A stretch of 64,000 nucleotides of DNA from Desmodus rotundus. Taxonomy: Eukaryota; Chordata; Mammalia; Chiroptera; Phyllostomidae. Both the position numbers and the translations under genes were made by a program. The DNA lies in assembly GCF_022682495.2 (NCBI RefSeq), contig NC_071399.1, positions 2,709,342 through 2,773,341 on the forward strand, written 5' to 3'. Below, in pieces: positions 35,190 to 47,709 of this stretch; position 1 is the stretch's first letter; each line of letters begins with the position of its first letter. The notes beneath the pieces are model-generated. The model saw only the letters and a list, made by a program, of their open reading frames with translations. It made no database searches and was not told the origin of the DNA.

Positions 35190-37548
35190 ATGAAGCTGTT
35201 GTACATTCTCATCTTCGTTGTCTTCCTCACGTCTCAAGTGATGCCAGGTATGCTCTCCTCGTTGGCATCTCCTTTTCCTCTCTGAATGCTATTTCCTTCG
35301 TCCATCTCCTGCACTCCCCCAAGGACCCCCGGTTCTCCAGGGCCCATGTAGGAATGTTCATCCAGGAATGACGAGACAAGGGAAATTTCTTGAGTGGGTC
35401 CCTGGGTTAGCCCCTTCAGGTGTGCATCTGAAGCATGGAGAAGCCCCCACTGATCTGTGAGCAGGAATGGGAAAAACTGACCTGCTTTCTTGTCTACCAG
35501 ATGATGCTCTGACAAACGTGCTCTCCTCTCTTAAAGCTTCCACCTACGTGTGGCAATTTCTAGTTCACCCTTTCCCTCATTCTGCGTATGCTGTGTTTCC
35601 TGGCTGGCTCTAGGAGCAGGAAAAGAAGAAGCTTACAGGTTTCATAGGAGCCAGCAATGCATACACTTAGAACCATGGTGTTTGGAAGAAAAGTAGAGGT
35701 ATATTCTTCTCCCTATGTGGTGGAAGGGCCAAGTGTCATAGAGCAGCTCAGGGTTTACACCTGGATTGGGGCGAGAAAAGGTGGCTTGTATGGATGAGCC
35801 CCATGGGGTCTGGCAGGGCACCGAGGGGGCCAGACCTGTCACCCTGCAGACAGTGACTCTCCTGTCTGCCATGCTGTGCTTTGTGCTCACCCATCTTAGT
35901 CTTTGTCCCCTCATCCCAACTCTTTCCCTCCTCTGATATGCTGCGTTAAATCCACTCACCTAGTCAGACATTTCCCTCCCATGTCTCCTGGCTCAGGGCT
36001 CCTTGTGCCACTTCACAAACTGACAGACAGGTGCTAAGGGGACAGCAGCTGGACCGAGAGGTATGCCCCCAGCACTGTCCTCTCTGCTTTGGCTTCACAA
36101 GAGCCTGCTCACTATGACTCGCTAGGAGTCAGGACTGTTTGGTTGCAACACTCAGAGTGGTGGCCCCCACCGATTCCCTCCCTGGGCTGCTTTTCTATCA
36201 GAGAGAGGGAAGGGCAGATCATGGGGGGCTATGGAGAAGCACAGGGAGAGGGCTGGCAGGACCCTCCCAGGACACCCTGCTGGTCACATCCCCAGGGCAC
36301 AGGGATTGGAGTGATTCCCAGCAACAGGTGGCCCACCTGTCCGAGCTCCTTGGGCACAGTGGCTCTGATGAAGCCCAGGACAAGGGGGGTGGCCCTCTCC
36401 TGAGAGCCTTGGCATCTGGTGTGAGGATGGGCCACAAGAAGCCTTTGCCAGTGAGTCTGGGAAAGCTCTCTGCAGGAAGCCCAATCCTCCCACTTCTCTG
36501 GCACGGTGTGGCTGGGAAGGGCCGGTTGAATAAAGTGGACACAGGGCTGAGCTCCATGGGTTGGTGGAGTAGGGGGCTATGAGCTTGCCCCCAGCAGCCC
36601 TGGCGTTGATTCCTCAGGGGTGGGCATGGCTCTACGGCCAGTCTGGGGTCAGTGACAGCCAGCCAGCCTCTGGGGGCTCTGGTACCTGGGCTCCAAAGTC
36701 AGTGACATCTGTTAATGACCCTGGGGGACAGACAGGTTGGATGAGGGGGACTGCAGAGACCCTTCCTTCTTGGGGCTGAGTGCAGACTCTCACCTTTAAA
36801 GAGGCAGGAAGGGGAGTCTTTTTCAAGCCTGGCCTTGAGTCAGGTAAGCACCTCAGCTGGTGCCCCTGATTATTCTGGGTCTTTTTCTTCAGAGTCTTGA
36901 ATTTAGATCTTTGATTTTACTTTTAAGACAGCTGTTAAACCTGGGGGGCAGGGCTTCTGCACCTGGGGAATGTGGGTAAACTTCAGAGGGTTGCTGACAC
37001 TCCTCAAAGTCCTTGGGGACATCATGTATGTTTGCATGTTTGAATAAACACATATGTAGCTCCTCGATTTCAGTGTCTGCTTCTAAAGGACAGTATCTGA
37101 CAACTCTGGAATGACACCTGTGGGGACACTCAGGGTCTGTGGCATATCAACCCAAGAGGAACATTTGAAGTGTCTCATCCCAGCCTCCAAACAGCAGCAC
37201 AAGCTTTTCTGTCCATAACCAGCTCTCAAAGACTGGCATGGTCCTCCTGTAGAATGAACAAGAAGGGACAAGGTGGGGACAAGCAGGTGCCTAGGACCAA
37301 ATTCCCTCATGAGCAATGAGCAGTGAAGTTTGGGGATTCCTGGCTGGACTGAAGTATTTCTTCCCCTGAACAGGGAGCTTGGGCCTTCCTTCCCCCAAAC
37401 AAGTGTTTTTGTTCTTTCTACAGCTTATGGGCACGGTGCTTGGTGTGACTCGAATGTAAGTGTGTGCCTGAGGAGGAAAATAAACTGCACCAAGCGCATG
37501 CCTGGCCTGTGCCCTGGAAGGAGTTTCTGTTGTATGAGAATCAAGTGA
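35190..37548 (+). CDS. atypical beta-defensin-like gene B
   Basis: Coding exon 1 is 35190-35247 (58 bases, MKLLYILIFVVFLTSQVMP) and exon 2 is 37424-37548. The phase-1 intron is 2176 bases (GTATGC donor, TTTCTACAG acceptor). The 60-residue product has C-x6-C-x6-C-x7-C-x5-CC, with LRRKIN and TKRMPGL loops and a basic MRIK end. The Cys2-to-Cys4 distance equals that of canonical beta-defensins, but Cys3 is two residues later. A CTTCCAG acceptor about 30 bases before the ATG and a donor-like site at 34680 suggest a non-coding first exon. It is a diverged paralogue of gene A in the same orientation. AATAAA occurs inside the coding exon at 37479-37484. Function is inferred from class only. Confidence 0.85.
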
Positions 37549-40319
37549 ACCCGAGAATCCACATTTCATGGCCTGGTCCTGTGTTCAGTAAACTGCAGAG
37601 CTCATGGTTAACGTGTCTACTCTGAGTTAATTCTTCATTCACTGACTCATTTCTTTCGTCAACACCGACTGGCCACCTGCTCTGGGCTAGGAACTGTAGG
37701 GGTGGCTGGGGTACGGGTTCGAGGTCCCTTTGAAGGTGCACACAGACACGGGCATCTTCTCCAAGTTGGGTGCCCAGTGAATATGAGCTGAATCTTAAAA
37801 AACAATGAGAGAGAATTAGCCAGGGAAAGCTGAAGGAGACAAGCGTTAGGGTGCCAATAGGAAGAGAACAAAAGAGACCAGGGTCCCTGGCCACAGACAT
37901 GACTCAGGGGCACGGCCTGTGGATGGAGGACTTGCGACTCTCCAGAGAATTTTACTTTATTGTTTAAGCTACAGGGAGACATTGAAGAATTTTAAATGCC
38001 ATTTAGGATATTATGCAAGAACGGAAGTGTCAGAGTGGGAGGTGAAAGGGCAGGAATGAAGACACTACCAGAGACAGGACTTGGAGGTCAGTTACTGAAA
38101 AGCTCCTTGGGAGGAGCAGCAGGAGGAGTTGGTCCCGGGAGGTGGGGAGTGAGGAGGAAGAAGGCTGCCACTTTGTGGGACTCACGGGGTGATGGGGAGT
38201 TCCCACAGTGGGGCTGGTCTAGAGTTTGGGAGAGAAATGGTGATTCCTGACAGTAGGACTGGCACGGGCCATGGCGGAAGCCCCCAGGCCAGGCTTCCAG
38301 CAGGGACTGGTGGGCAATAGAGGAGAGAGGATTAGAAGGTGGAGAGGCCGAGGAGGCCGGCAGGTTGAGACGCAACCTGGAGGGGCTGCACCTGCAGCCA
38401 TTCTGGGAAAATATGCTCCTATTTCCATTCCAGCAACACCACCATCAACTCAAAGTCGCCTGAGATCTCTGGGGTTAAACCTATCCTGAGGACCACTCCA
38501 GCTCTAATGTCTATGGCAAGGTCACGTCTAACTTAATAACTAATTAGATTTGTTATACCTATTAACTCAATAATGAATTAAGTCGACTTATTAGAGTAAT
38601 ACATTATCCGGGTCACTAAATACTACTATTTGTCCTCTGATAGTGTAACTTCTGCAATGACTTTGATGGTGGGGTTTCCCTGTTGTCCCCGGATTGCAGA
38701 GGACAAGCATTATACAACTTTTCACACACTTGGGGCTCCCCTCCCTGATGAGTGGCGTCATGCCTCTGTCTGTGAGGGGAATGTCCTCTGGGTCCTGGCA
38801 GGGGTCAGTCAGAACGTACCTCTGTGGTCACACGTCATAAACCAATTCTGACATTTGTCCTTGTTTCAGATACCCTGACACCTCACCTCTCTTTCGTGTG
38901 TCACTAAATCAGTGTTGAAGCCAACCGAGCATCTCTTCAAGGCACTCCTAGCAGCTCGAGCGAAATTACTTAGCCCAGAATCACTGATTACATGTGCCCG
39001 TGCCCATACACTGGCCTGATCCAGCGACCTCATGTCTCCTTTCTGTTCCAGTACCCTTGGGCTGCATTCAGAAATGTGATAGTTGGGTCAACATTTGCAA
39101 AACCTTGCAGTTCTTTTGATGTGCACAGACCTTCCGCAGTCTTTCAGATTGCTGTCCAGCTGGGACCTAGAAGCAATGAGACATCGACAAGGTGTGTCTG
39201 CAGAAGCGGCCTGGAGGCCTCTCCATCGGGTGAGGTCACCGCAGAGACTTTGGGTGACAGGAGGCTCACATCCTTAGCTCGAGGAGGGGGAGGCTTCCCT
39301 CAGCAAGGGATGCTAAGATCTGGGAGTTCAAGGTATTGTAAGGATCAGAATCTACCCAAATGCCCCCATCCCAACTTCAGTCCCCTCCTCCGTGATAAGC
39401 TCCATGTTTTTCGTGTGAGACTTGGTAGGGCTCCAAATAGCACTTGGCTTGTCAGTCAGCGGTCTCTCCTATTCCTTGTTGGGTTGATGTTTCGGAGACA
39501 CACTCTGTTACTACAAGAGTGAGTGAAGACCTTCTGTGATGGCAGGAGGAGAAGTTGTCCGTGTCTCTGACTCTGCTCGGCCGGGTGGCACAGGAGCAGG
39601 TGCCGGGGTCCTGAGGGCTGAGTGGAGGAAGGAAGCTGGTGATTTCACCTTAGTGTTTGCACGTTTTCCTTTAATTCATCTGTTTTCAGCTCACACCCTC
39701 ATCCACCTCTTTGCCTTGCCCAGGGTTCTAAGTCCACTACCTTTCTGGTTCAGCATTTCCAAAAAGTAAACTCTCCACCTGCAACTGAGGTGGGGAGAGA
39801 GCGTAACAAGCTAGGGAAGGGGGTGTCGGGGCCAAATTTCTCCTCGTTCAGACTTCCAGTCACTTCTGCAGTCTCCGAGTTCTGGTTCTAGGGGCTGACG
39901 CCTAAGTGCCTACTGAAATCCTTCTGCTCCTTGGGGCCTTCCGACTAACTTGTTCCCCCGGCTCTTCAGTATTGCTTGATACCCAAGAGCCTTTAAGGGA
40001 CATAAAAATGAGGACAAAATCTCAGCAACCTTTCCACATGCAATCCACATTCCCCTCCACCCCGCAAAGCTCTTTTCCTCAGGCCAGAGGTTTATAGACA
40101 GACGTGAGCGGATTACAGGTGGCATGGAGAACAGGTTTCAATAGTTCAGGTACGGGACCTCAGACTTAGAAAAGGAGAGGTCTTGTCTGAAGTCAATCAG
40201 CTCATTAGCGGTGTGAGCAAACTTTGAACTTATGAGTTCCCCTCCAGTTCCATGACCTGCCCCTGTAATAAGCATGCTCTCAGAAAGACCCTGGACAGGC
40301 CCCACGTGAGGGGGGGGAT
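37549..40319. other. gene-free stretch between genes B and C
   Basis: The two genes converge here. No six-cysteine exon or other supportable gene is seen. Bases 40140-40250 resemble an antisense MIR. Confidence 0.4.
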
Positions 40320-40325
40320 TTTATT
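40320..40325 (-). terminator. poly(A) signal of gene C
   Basis: Minus-strand AATAAA lies about 50 bases after the stop codon at 40376. Confidence 0.7.
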
Positions 40326-40375
40326 AGAGGGCGGTGGCGGCATCGCTGGTGCTGCGGGGAGTCGCCCGGCCGACG

Positions 40376-42332
40376 CTAGACTCGGCAGCAGTGCCTGTTC
40401 CGACTCCTGCACTCGGCCGGCAGGATGGAGCAGCCGTGCGTTTTCTGGTGTTTGCAGACGCCGCCCATATTTTCACATTGCTTTTTATTTTCTTTTTTGT
40501 GTCCTGCAAAGGAAGGGGAGGTGAAAAAAAACCCACAAAAAGAAATCAAGGCATGTTTAACCCAAACTACGAGGTCGTCTTGTGCAGGAAGAATCTGAAA
40601 ATCATTACTCATGGGACAAAATTAATCCTCTCCCTGCTTGGGTGTGACCTGGGAGCTGAGAAAATGGCTTTCACATTTTTTAAGTGGTAGGAAAATAAAC
40701 GGAAGAAGAGAAATATCGGATGATTTATGAAAATGGTATGAAATTCAAATTTTAGTGCCTGTAACTAATTTAATTTTATAGGAAGACAAGTGTCTCCTTC
40801 GTTTCCACATCACCAGTGGTTGCCTTCCGTCTAGGGCCACGGAGGTGGAGGCGAGTTGTCGTGGCAGTGACCTATGGCCCACAAGGCCCAGGGTGTGTGT
40901 TACACCTGGCCCTTCACACAAACAGCTGGCCCACCTCTGCCAGGAGGGGTCTTTCCTTTTCAGATGAAGAAACTTTAGATCAGAGGTATATTTTCCACGT
41001 TTGTCTAAAAAGCTTCCTAAAGTGCCTTCTTCTTCGTCCAAAGGGCAAAATGCCACAAGCACGGAGCCCAGGTGAGCGTGACAGGAAATGTGTATCCTCA
41101 CTCCTGGGTACCCTGAGGCCGCAGTCGCGGCCCGTGGTGCGCATGTGTGCTCAGGCTCCTGTGCCAGCTGAAACGACAGGGGATCTGGGGGGGGGGACCC
41201 TGGCAGTTCGGAAGGCATCGTGGGAGGGAACAGAGTCGGAGTCCTGTCTAAAGAGAGCACGAGAGAGGCCGACTGGCAGGCGCAAGGAAGCCACTGGTAA
41301 GGAGTGTTTCTGTTGGAGTTCATAGCTGTGGAAAGGCCCCGTGTTAGGATGGAAAGCAAACTCTGCCAGGGATTAGGGTTCCCGGCTTCTAATTCTGGAT
41401 CCCCCTTAACTAGCGCTTTCCTTTGGAAGCCGCAGATTCTCCTCATTTTTCATAAGGAAAAAATTTTTCGTAAGGTAAAAATAATTGTTGATTATATATG
41501 TAATTCACATGTATTTATATTCATATTATAACTATGGAGATGTATTTATAATTGATATAATTTCTATTATAATATAAATATGAATATACATTCATATATA
41601 GAGGTGGGCAAAAGTAGGTTTACAGTTGTAATACAAATAAATAATAGAAATGCAGGACACCCATTTAAGCTTGAATTTCAGATACACAAGAAAAAGTGTT
41701 TTAGTATAATAAGTATGTTCCAAAAAGTATTGCATGGATCATAGTCATACTAAAAAGTGTTCATTGTTTTACATGTAATTTATTTTAAAAAAATTTTAAA
41801 TGTTTTATTTATTTATTTTTACAGAGAGAGGAAGGGAAGGAGAAAGAGAGGGAGAGAAACGTCAATGTGTGGTTGTCTCTCATGCGCCCCCTACTGGGGA
41901 GCTGGCCCGCAATCCAGGCCTGTGCCCTGACTGGGAATCGAACCGGCAATGCTTAGGTTCGCAGGCCAATGCTCAATCCACTGAGCCACACCAGCCAGGG
42001 CTTACATGTAATTTAATAAATAAACTTGTTTTTCTGGGAAAATGTTAATCTATCGTCATTACTGCTGGTGGGCAGTCTTGGGAAAACCTTTTTAATTTCT
42101 TCACGCTTCTCCTTCCTTATTCGTCCTGTGCACACTATGTCTTTTTCAGCTATGATGCTGATTGCTTGTTACATATTTCAGTGCCTCAGTGGATTACGAG
42201 ACACTTCAGCCCCCTCCAGTCTGGAGTCCTAGGTCCGCCACTGGCTCATCCTACCAGTGGGATCTACAGCTTACCTGATGCCATCTGCGTAAAACATACA
42301 AGGAGGAGGAAGAGAAGGAACAGGAGCCGCAT
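40376..42332 (-). CDS. atypical beta-defensin-like gene C
   Basis: Exon 1 is 42275-42332 and exon 2 is 40376-40503, with a phase-1 intron of 1771 bases (GTAAGC donor, CTTTGCAG acceptor). Two ATGs adjoin (42335 and 42332). I chose the second because it gives the 58-base exon shared by all beta-type genes here; the first adds one Met. The 61-residue product has signal MRLLFLLFLLLVCFTQMASG, then a lysine-rich start (HKKENKKQ). The cysteines read C-x6-C-x7-C-x6-C-x6-CC, ending RV. With genes A and B it forms a group with displaced Cys3. Platypus venom defensin-like peptides and crotamine-type peptides also have long Cys2-Cys3 loops, but nothing here shows venom use. No TATA box is obvious. Confidence 0.87.
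41795..42001 (-). mobile_element. VES-type SINE in the intron of gene C
   Basis: Reads GCCCTGGCTGGTGTGGCTCA from 42001 on the minus strand. It has a GGTTCGATTCCCAGTCAGGG B-box region, and its GA-rich and A/T-rich tail lies at the low-coordinate end. It is one of the best-preserved SINEs in the window. Confidence 0.9.
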
Positions 42333-42964
42333 CATGGGAAGAGAATTCTTGGATTACAGGAAGAACTGGCAGTGTCTGGTGGTGGCTCCTTCTTCAGTGC
42401 ACATCGGCACAGGCAGGTGATCTGCAAAAGAGTTTGAAACGTTTGGCCGGAGAGAAAAAGCCTGTCTTCCTAATGAAGATGTTCAGTTGAGGCTCGGCTG
42501 CAATTTGAGGAGTTTCTTCTATAGACACATGGGTACAGATCCAAGTTGCTGCCTGACAAAAAGGAAGACCTTTAGAGTAAGTTAGCATTTCCTCGTTGAT
42601 TCTCACTTCTGCTTATGACTTTGAGGTTTGGTACTTTTTCTGCTTGAGAAAAAAATAATTTAAAAACTGAGTTGTTTTGGCAAATTACCCAGTCATTCAT
42701 TCATCTTTATTGCAGATGTCTATAACCCTTTATTGCAAGTTAGTTTCTTGTTTAGGAATATGAAGACCATGTCCCTTTTTAGGAGGCAAATGAGGTGAAA
42801 TTTTGTAAATGAAAATAATCTCTTCTTTTTTACTCTTAGTCTTTTTTGTTTTGGCTACCTATTTAAAAGAGCACTGATGCATCCTAGACAGGCTCTTACC
42901 ATGCCAAACTCTCACAGATGTCACAACCAGGTGAGACTTTGGGGAACACAGTATTTCTTCTTCT

Positions 42965-43340
42965 TCTTCTTTCTTAATTTTTAAACAATTAAATTTATTG
43001 GGGTGACATTGGTTAAATAAGATCACATCAAGCATAGAAGTCTGTAATAAACCATCTGTATGCTACACTGTGTGCTCACCACCCAGAGGGCAGTGTCCCT
43101 TCGTCACTACATGTTTGACCCCCTCTGCCCTCTTCAACCTCCGTGCAACCCCGTTTCCCTCTGGTACCCACCATGCTGTTGTCTGTGTCTGTGAGTTTGT
43201 TTGTTTGTGCTTTATGTTTTATGTCCCACATGTGAGTGCAGTCTTATGGTTCTTGTCCTTTCCCACCTCACTTATTTCACTTAGCACGACACTCTCAAGA
43301 TCCATCCATGTCGTCACAAGTGACAGTATTTTTTAATGCA
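42965..43340 (-). mobile_element. L1 3'-end fragment
   Basis: Antisense L1 3' UTR: AATTTATTGGGGTGACATTG at the start and TTTCACTTAGCACGACACTC near the end. Confidence 0.65.
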
Positions 43341-43629
43341 GGTTTTACATCAATGCATTATTGTGATAAAGCATGGTAGAATCCAAGGAAGTGCACTGAA
43401 ATTCTCCTCCATCTCTGCCTCTCCATCTCAGTTCTACTGTTGTTGCTTATATATCTCCCTTTTTCACTATGCCATGAATTTCTAAAATAACAAGTCCTGT
43501 TATTATCTCACATTCTCAGCACCTTGAACAGTGTGCCCAGCATAGAGAAAGTAGTCAAATATATGTTTAAATGAATTAGTACTAGTATAGAAGAACTGAT
43601 TTGTGAGTGAATCAAAAAATGGATGCATG

Positions 43630-43712
43630 GAGGAAATAAATGAGGGAGGGGAGGAAGGGGAAAAAGGAAGGATGGAGGGAAGAAGAAAGGAAGGAAGGAA
43701 GGGAAAGAAGGG
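43630..43712. repeat. purine-rich (GGAA/GGGA) low-complexity tract
   Basis: Strand-asymmetric run of G and A with GGAAGGAAGGAAGG at its core. Confidence 0.8.
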
Positions 43713-43869
43713 GACAGAGGGAACCTGATTTCCCTACTTAACTAAAAATAAGCACTAATATTAAGGAGGAGAAAGGTACATTATGACTAACATACAGATA
43801 TCAAAGAACTCATTCAATCCATGAAGTAAGCAGTAACCTTTGGGGGAATAAAAACAGAAGGAATTTCAC

Positions 43870-43965
43870 TTAATAGTTAACGAGCTTTGGGGTCAGATTG
43901 ACCTTGGTTCACAGCCCTTCATGTGCCACTTATTAGCTCAGTGATTTTGAAATAGCCTTTTGAAG
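43870..43965 (+). mobile_element. MIR SINE fragment
   Basis: GCTTTGGGGTCAGATTGACC and TGCCACTTATTAGCTCAGTG are MIR core-like. Confidence 0.6.
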
Positions 43966-45840
43966 CTCCAGTTCTACCTGTACCTTTGATGAGGAATCAA
44001 GACCCACGCTCCTGTGTCCTATCTTAGAAACAGGGACATGGGAGGAGTGAGCGGCTGGCTGGTACCTCTCTATGCAGAGTTGTGCTGTAGCTGATGTCCC
44101 TGCTAGGGAACCAACCCAATGCAAGCAGGCTTCGAAGGCAACCTCTGGGTTTCAGAAATCACATAAGCTGTTGGTTTCTTCCATCAAGGGCTGGAATGTC
44201 TCAGAGAAACACTGAAATTTAAAACTGGAATTTGATTAAATTGTATGTTGTTGTTGTTGTTTTTTGAGCCCATGAAGTTAGAAGCTGGTAGTGAAACTTC
44301 TGTCATTTCCGGGATGGAAGAAAGATGATCTTCAAAAGAAACTAGAATTGTAGGTAAGTTCACACAATTCTCTTCTGCATTTCACTTATTAAATGGCACC
44401 ACAGATTAATATGTTCACGTAATTTGTTCCTTTCTTTCTTGCTGGAGCAAAGGTTAAAGGAGAGTTTTGAATCTTTGCATCAGCATTTGAATTTCTCACT
44501 AAGTAGAGACCTATTTTAGTTGGGTGATATTCACTTAAAAATAGGGTAAGTGTAGTAATCTGTTTAAATAAGTCACACTTAATTCTACATAGTAGCTCTG
44601 AGGGTTTTACTTCCTTGACCCTAGCAAAATAATAATAACATAATAATAATAATAGAACAGAAAGTATAGACTGAAAGCTTTTGTCTACATTCCTACCTCC
44701 TATGCTTGTATACTGAAAGCAGTCATTTTTATTGACTCCCTAAATATGATGATTTATTCCTACCTCTTCTTCTACCACATATGGCTGTCTTCTGTGCACC
44801 CACCTTGCAATAGGTTCCTTCACCCTTCATAGGCTGTCTGCTGCTGTCCTTTTGGGCAGGGACACCTAAGAGCAGCTGCCCATTGCCACACAATTAGGGG
44901 TGGGGTCAGGTCACAGTGCGCAGGTAAAGGGCTGAGTGAGGTCAGCATGCATTATGATTCCTTCCTGACAGCAGTCAGTTTGGTGGAGAGGTGGGAATGG
45001 GCCAGACTAGAGTGATGTCAACCACCCCCCACCCCCGAGAGGAGGGTGAGAGGTGAGGACTGTAGACACTCCCTCCAAAGAGTGTTGCTCAAACAACAAA
45101 GTGAAGACAAGAGGAAGAAGAGATTGGCATCTCGGTGCTCCCCCTGCCATCTCTGTTGTCTTCCTTGTGGTGTTTGGTCCCCTCTTCTGTGTCCCATGCT
45201 CGGTTCTCTTCCTGTACGTGTACGTTCAAAAGCACTGCTTTGCTGCACCTCTGACCTGCCTCATGTTACGTCCCCCTGGAGAGACACACTGTGTCCGACT
45301 CCGCATTGCCACTGAACGGGTCACAATCCATGAAGCCATGTTCCCCTCAAAGACCAGTTCATAGATGAAGAGGACCCAGTCCACTCCCATAGAGGTTTTA
45401 TAGCCAAAGGGAGAGTTAGAGGTTGACCTGCAGAACCCAAAAAGAAGGGAGGACTTGGGAAGCATAAAAGAGGGAGGGGTCCCTTCCTGTGGGGAGCAGC
45501 GGAGGGGCCCCTGAGGAGTGGGAGCTCTGTGGGGACTGGGTGAAGGAGGCACCTATCGGAGGGGTGACATGGGGCAGGTGAGGGCGCACAGGCTGGAGGA
45601 AGCAAGAGCGAAGTGCGCATACTAGGAAAGCCCGGGGGTCACTGGGGAGCTCAGGTAACCCAAAGGGGCCCCTAAACCTGAAAAGCAGAGAAAGATACCA
45701 GCATGGGGTCCCTGAAGGTTAGTAGGGGGGCTTCAAAGGGGTCCTCAAGGGATTTTGGGATTGGCCTGTATGATCCATCTCTGCACAATAACCACCATGA
45801 CCAAAGGGCAAGATCCTTGGTTTTTGAACCAAGAGGTTCA
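43966..45840. other. gene-free stretch
   Basis: Contains an (AAT)n run near 44625-44655. Several overlapping short open frames at 45000-45620 show no motif. No defensin exon is seen. Confidence 0.4.
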
Positions 45841-45842
45841 GT

Positions 45843-45848
45843 TTTATT
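45843..45848 (-). terminator. poly(A) signal of the DEFB4-like gene
   Basis: Minus-strand AATAAA lies about 80 bases past the stop codon at 45926. Confidence 0.7.
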
Positions 45849-45925
45849 TAAATTCGATGTCTTCGCAAATGGCACATTTCTGACTCCTCCTCTGTGACAA
45901 CTGGTTCTTCGCTTTCAAATTCCTT

Positions 45926-47540
45926 CTATTTGCAGCATTTTATTCCCGGCACGACACAGTTTCCTATTGATCTGCCTCTAGGGCAACCTAATGGAAAGCA
46001 TTTACCTCCTTTCCTCCTGCATGTACTAGGAGTTTCAAGCGCAGAAAAACCTACAAGGAAAATAAAAGGGAAGAAGAGTGTCAGATATCAAAGCACCATT
46101 TCCGGAAGCAATCTGCATCTGTGTGTCCTTGAGTGAACCCTCAAGGTCGTGGTCTCTCCGTTATGATAATAAGAGATGAGTCTGTAATGTTAGGATCCAC
46201 TTTCCAGACAGATGAGAACTGCTGAGGTTCAAGAGGTTCCTTATGTTTCTAGAACCAGCTCATTAAAGGATCTGAGCTGTGGCCGAGGGACGGGCGGGAC
46301 TAGACAGAGCCTGTGCCAGTTCAGGTCCTCCAACAGAAAGTCACCGGGAAGCCCTGTGAGGTCAGGGCCACATACAGGCCAGTGGTTTCAGAATCAGAAA
46401 CAGCCAGCAGGTGTCTATTTTTGATCTTTGTTTTCCAAATCACTTCCTCAGTGAAGTATTGGAGCTGAGATGCAGCTTAAAGAGTAGAGATTGTTTAAGG
46501 AGAACCTAATAGCTAAGTAACGGACAATTGAAAATAAAGTGCTTTTGGGACTACTTTTGTAGCAGCGCTTCTAATCTCTGGGAAGCATCTCAGTCCTCAC
46601 GCTTCCTCGACCCTCTCTTCAGGGCACCTGCAGCCTTCCTGCCTTCCTTCCCATCTTCCTGCCCTTCCCGCCTCCCTCCTGGATACTGTTCTGTGTTGGG
46701 ATACAACCATGGTCAAAACCAATAAAACGACAACTTTCCAACATAGTTTCTGATACGTAATCGGTGACCTCACGTCTCTGCCTCACGCTCTCTCTCCCTC
46801 CTCACTCCTTTCCTCCTTCCTCCTCCTCGTCCATTTCTGTGACCCTGAAGACAAAGATGTGGGCACCCAGCTGTCAGAGCTCCCAGGCCTGAGCCACGAG
46901 CAGCTCTGTCAGGGCTGTGTCCTCAGAGACCTTCAAGTTGAGAAGGCAAAGGCACAAATGTCTCCCCCAAAAAAGTGGCTGCCCATGTCCAGGATGGCCT
47001 TTGTTATTCTCTAGGTTACTAGAGACTCCACCCTTCAATATAAGACTTAGAAAGTGACACTACACTTCTGTTCTTGGACAAAATCAAATTTCTTTCTTTT
47101 TTGAAAAGAGAAAAGCTACCCAAAAGAGGCTTCCTCTGTTGGGAGCATGTGACCGTGGAGCACGGTGAGTAGATGGTGTTTACAGCCGGTGGACCCCTTC
47201 GGGGAGGCTGAGAGGAAAGGCTCTGAACCTCCCTCCGCGGCGGCAATGGGCAGGGTGCCTGGATCTGAGGAACAAGTCAGATGCTCTCTTTGGTCTCAAA
47301 GTATGAGTAGAAGAGAAAAGACAGAGAAGGTGGGGGTTGGGGGGGACGGAAACAGAAGAAGAGTGAGGAGTGTGGAGAGAGAGGAGAAGGAGAGAGAGAA
47401 GGCAAGGGAGAGAGATTAGGGCACAGAGAGGGACTGCCCTGCCCTTCCCACCTGTGTGGGCCCCTGGCTCTGCCCCTCTCACCTGGCACAGACAGCAGGA
47501 ACACGAAGAGGAATGCAAACAGAAGGTGAAGGAACCTCAT
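45926..47540 (-). CDS. DEFB4: beta-defensin 4 (HBD2)-like gene
   Basis: Exon 1 is 47483-47540 (58 bases, MRFLHLLFAFLFVFLLSVPG) and exon 2 is 45926-46050, with a 1432-base phase-1 intron (GTGAGA donor, TTGTAG acceptor). The product is 60 residues. Its mature part is C-x6-C-x4-C-x8-C-x6-CC: RRKGGK, FPLG, PRGRSIGN, VVPGIK, then CCK. The signal peptide, the C-P-R start of the third loop, the IG-x-C motif and the V/L-PG-x-KCC end match HBD2/DEFB4. The third loop is one residue shorter than the usual x9. DEFB4 is an inducible epithelial antimicrobial peptide that also attracts immune cells through CCR6; this role is inferred by homology. It shares strand and order with DEFB103, as in other mammals. 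Confidence 0.9.
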
Positions 47541-47592
47541 GCTGGCGGCTGGGAAGCTGAACAGATGACTGGAAGGGAAGCTGAGCTTTGCT

Positions 47593-47600
47593 CCTTATAT
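47593..47600 (-). promoter_or_regulatory. TATA box of the DEFB4-like gene
   Basis: Minus-strand ATATAAGG lies 53-60 bases upstream of the ATG at 47540. Confidence 0.7.
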
Positions 47601-47709
47601 GAGGTTCCAGGTTCCAGCAGAATCAGCAGGGACTGCAACTTGGGTGACTTCAGAGTAATTAAATTGTTCATCTCACCTGTGCATCATGGGGAAACACCCG
47701 GAAAACCTT

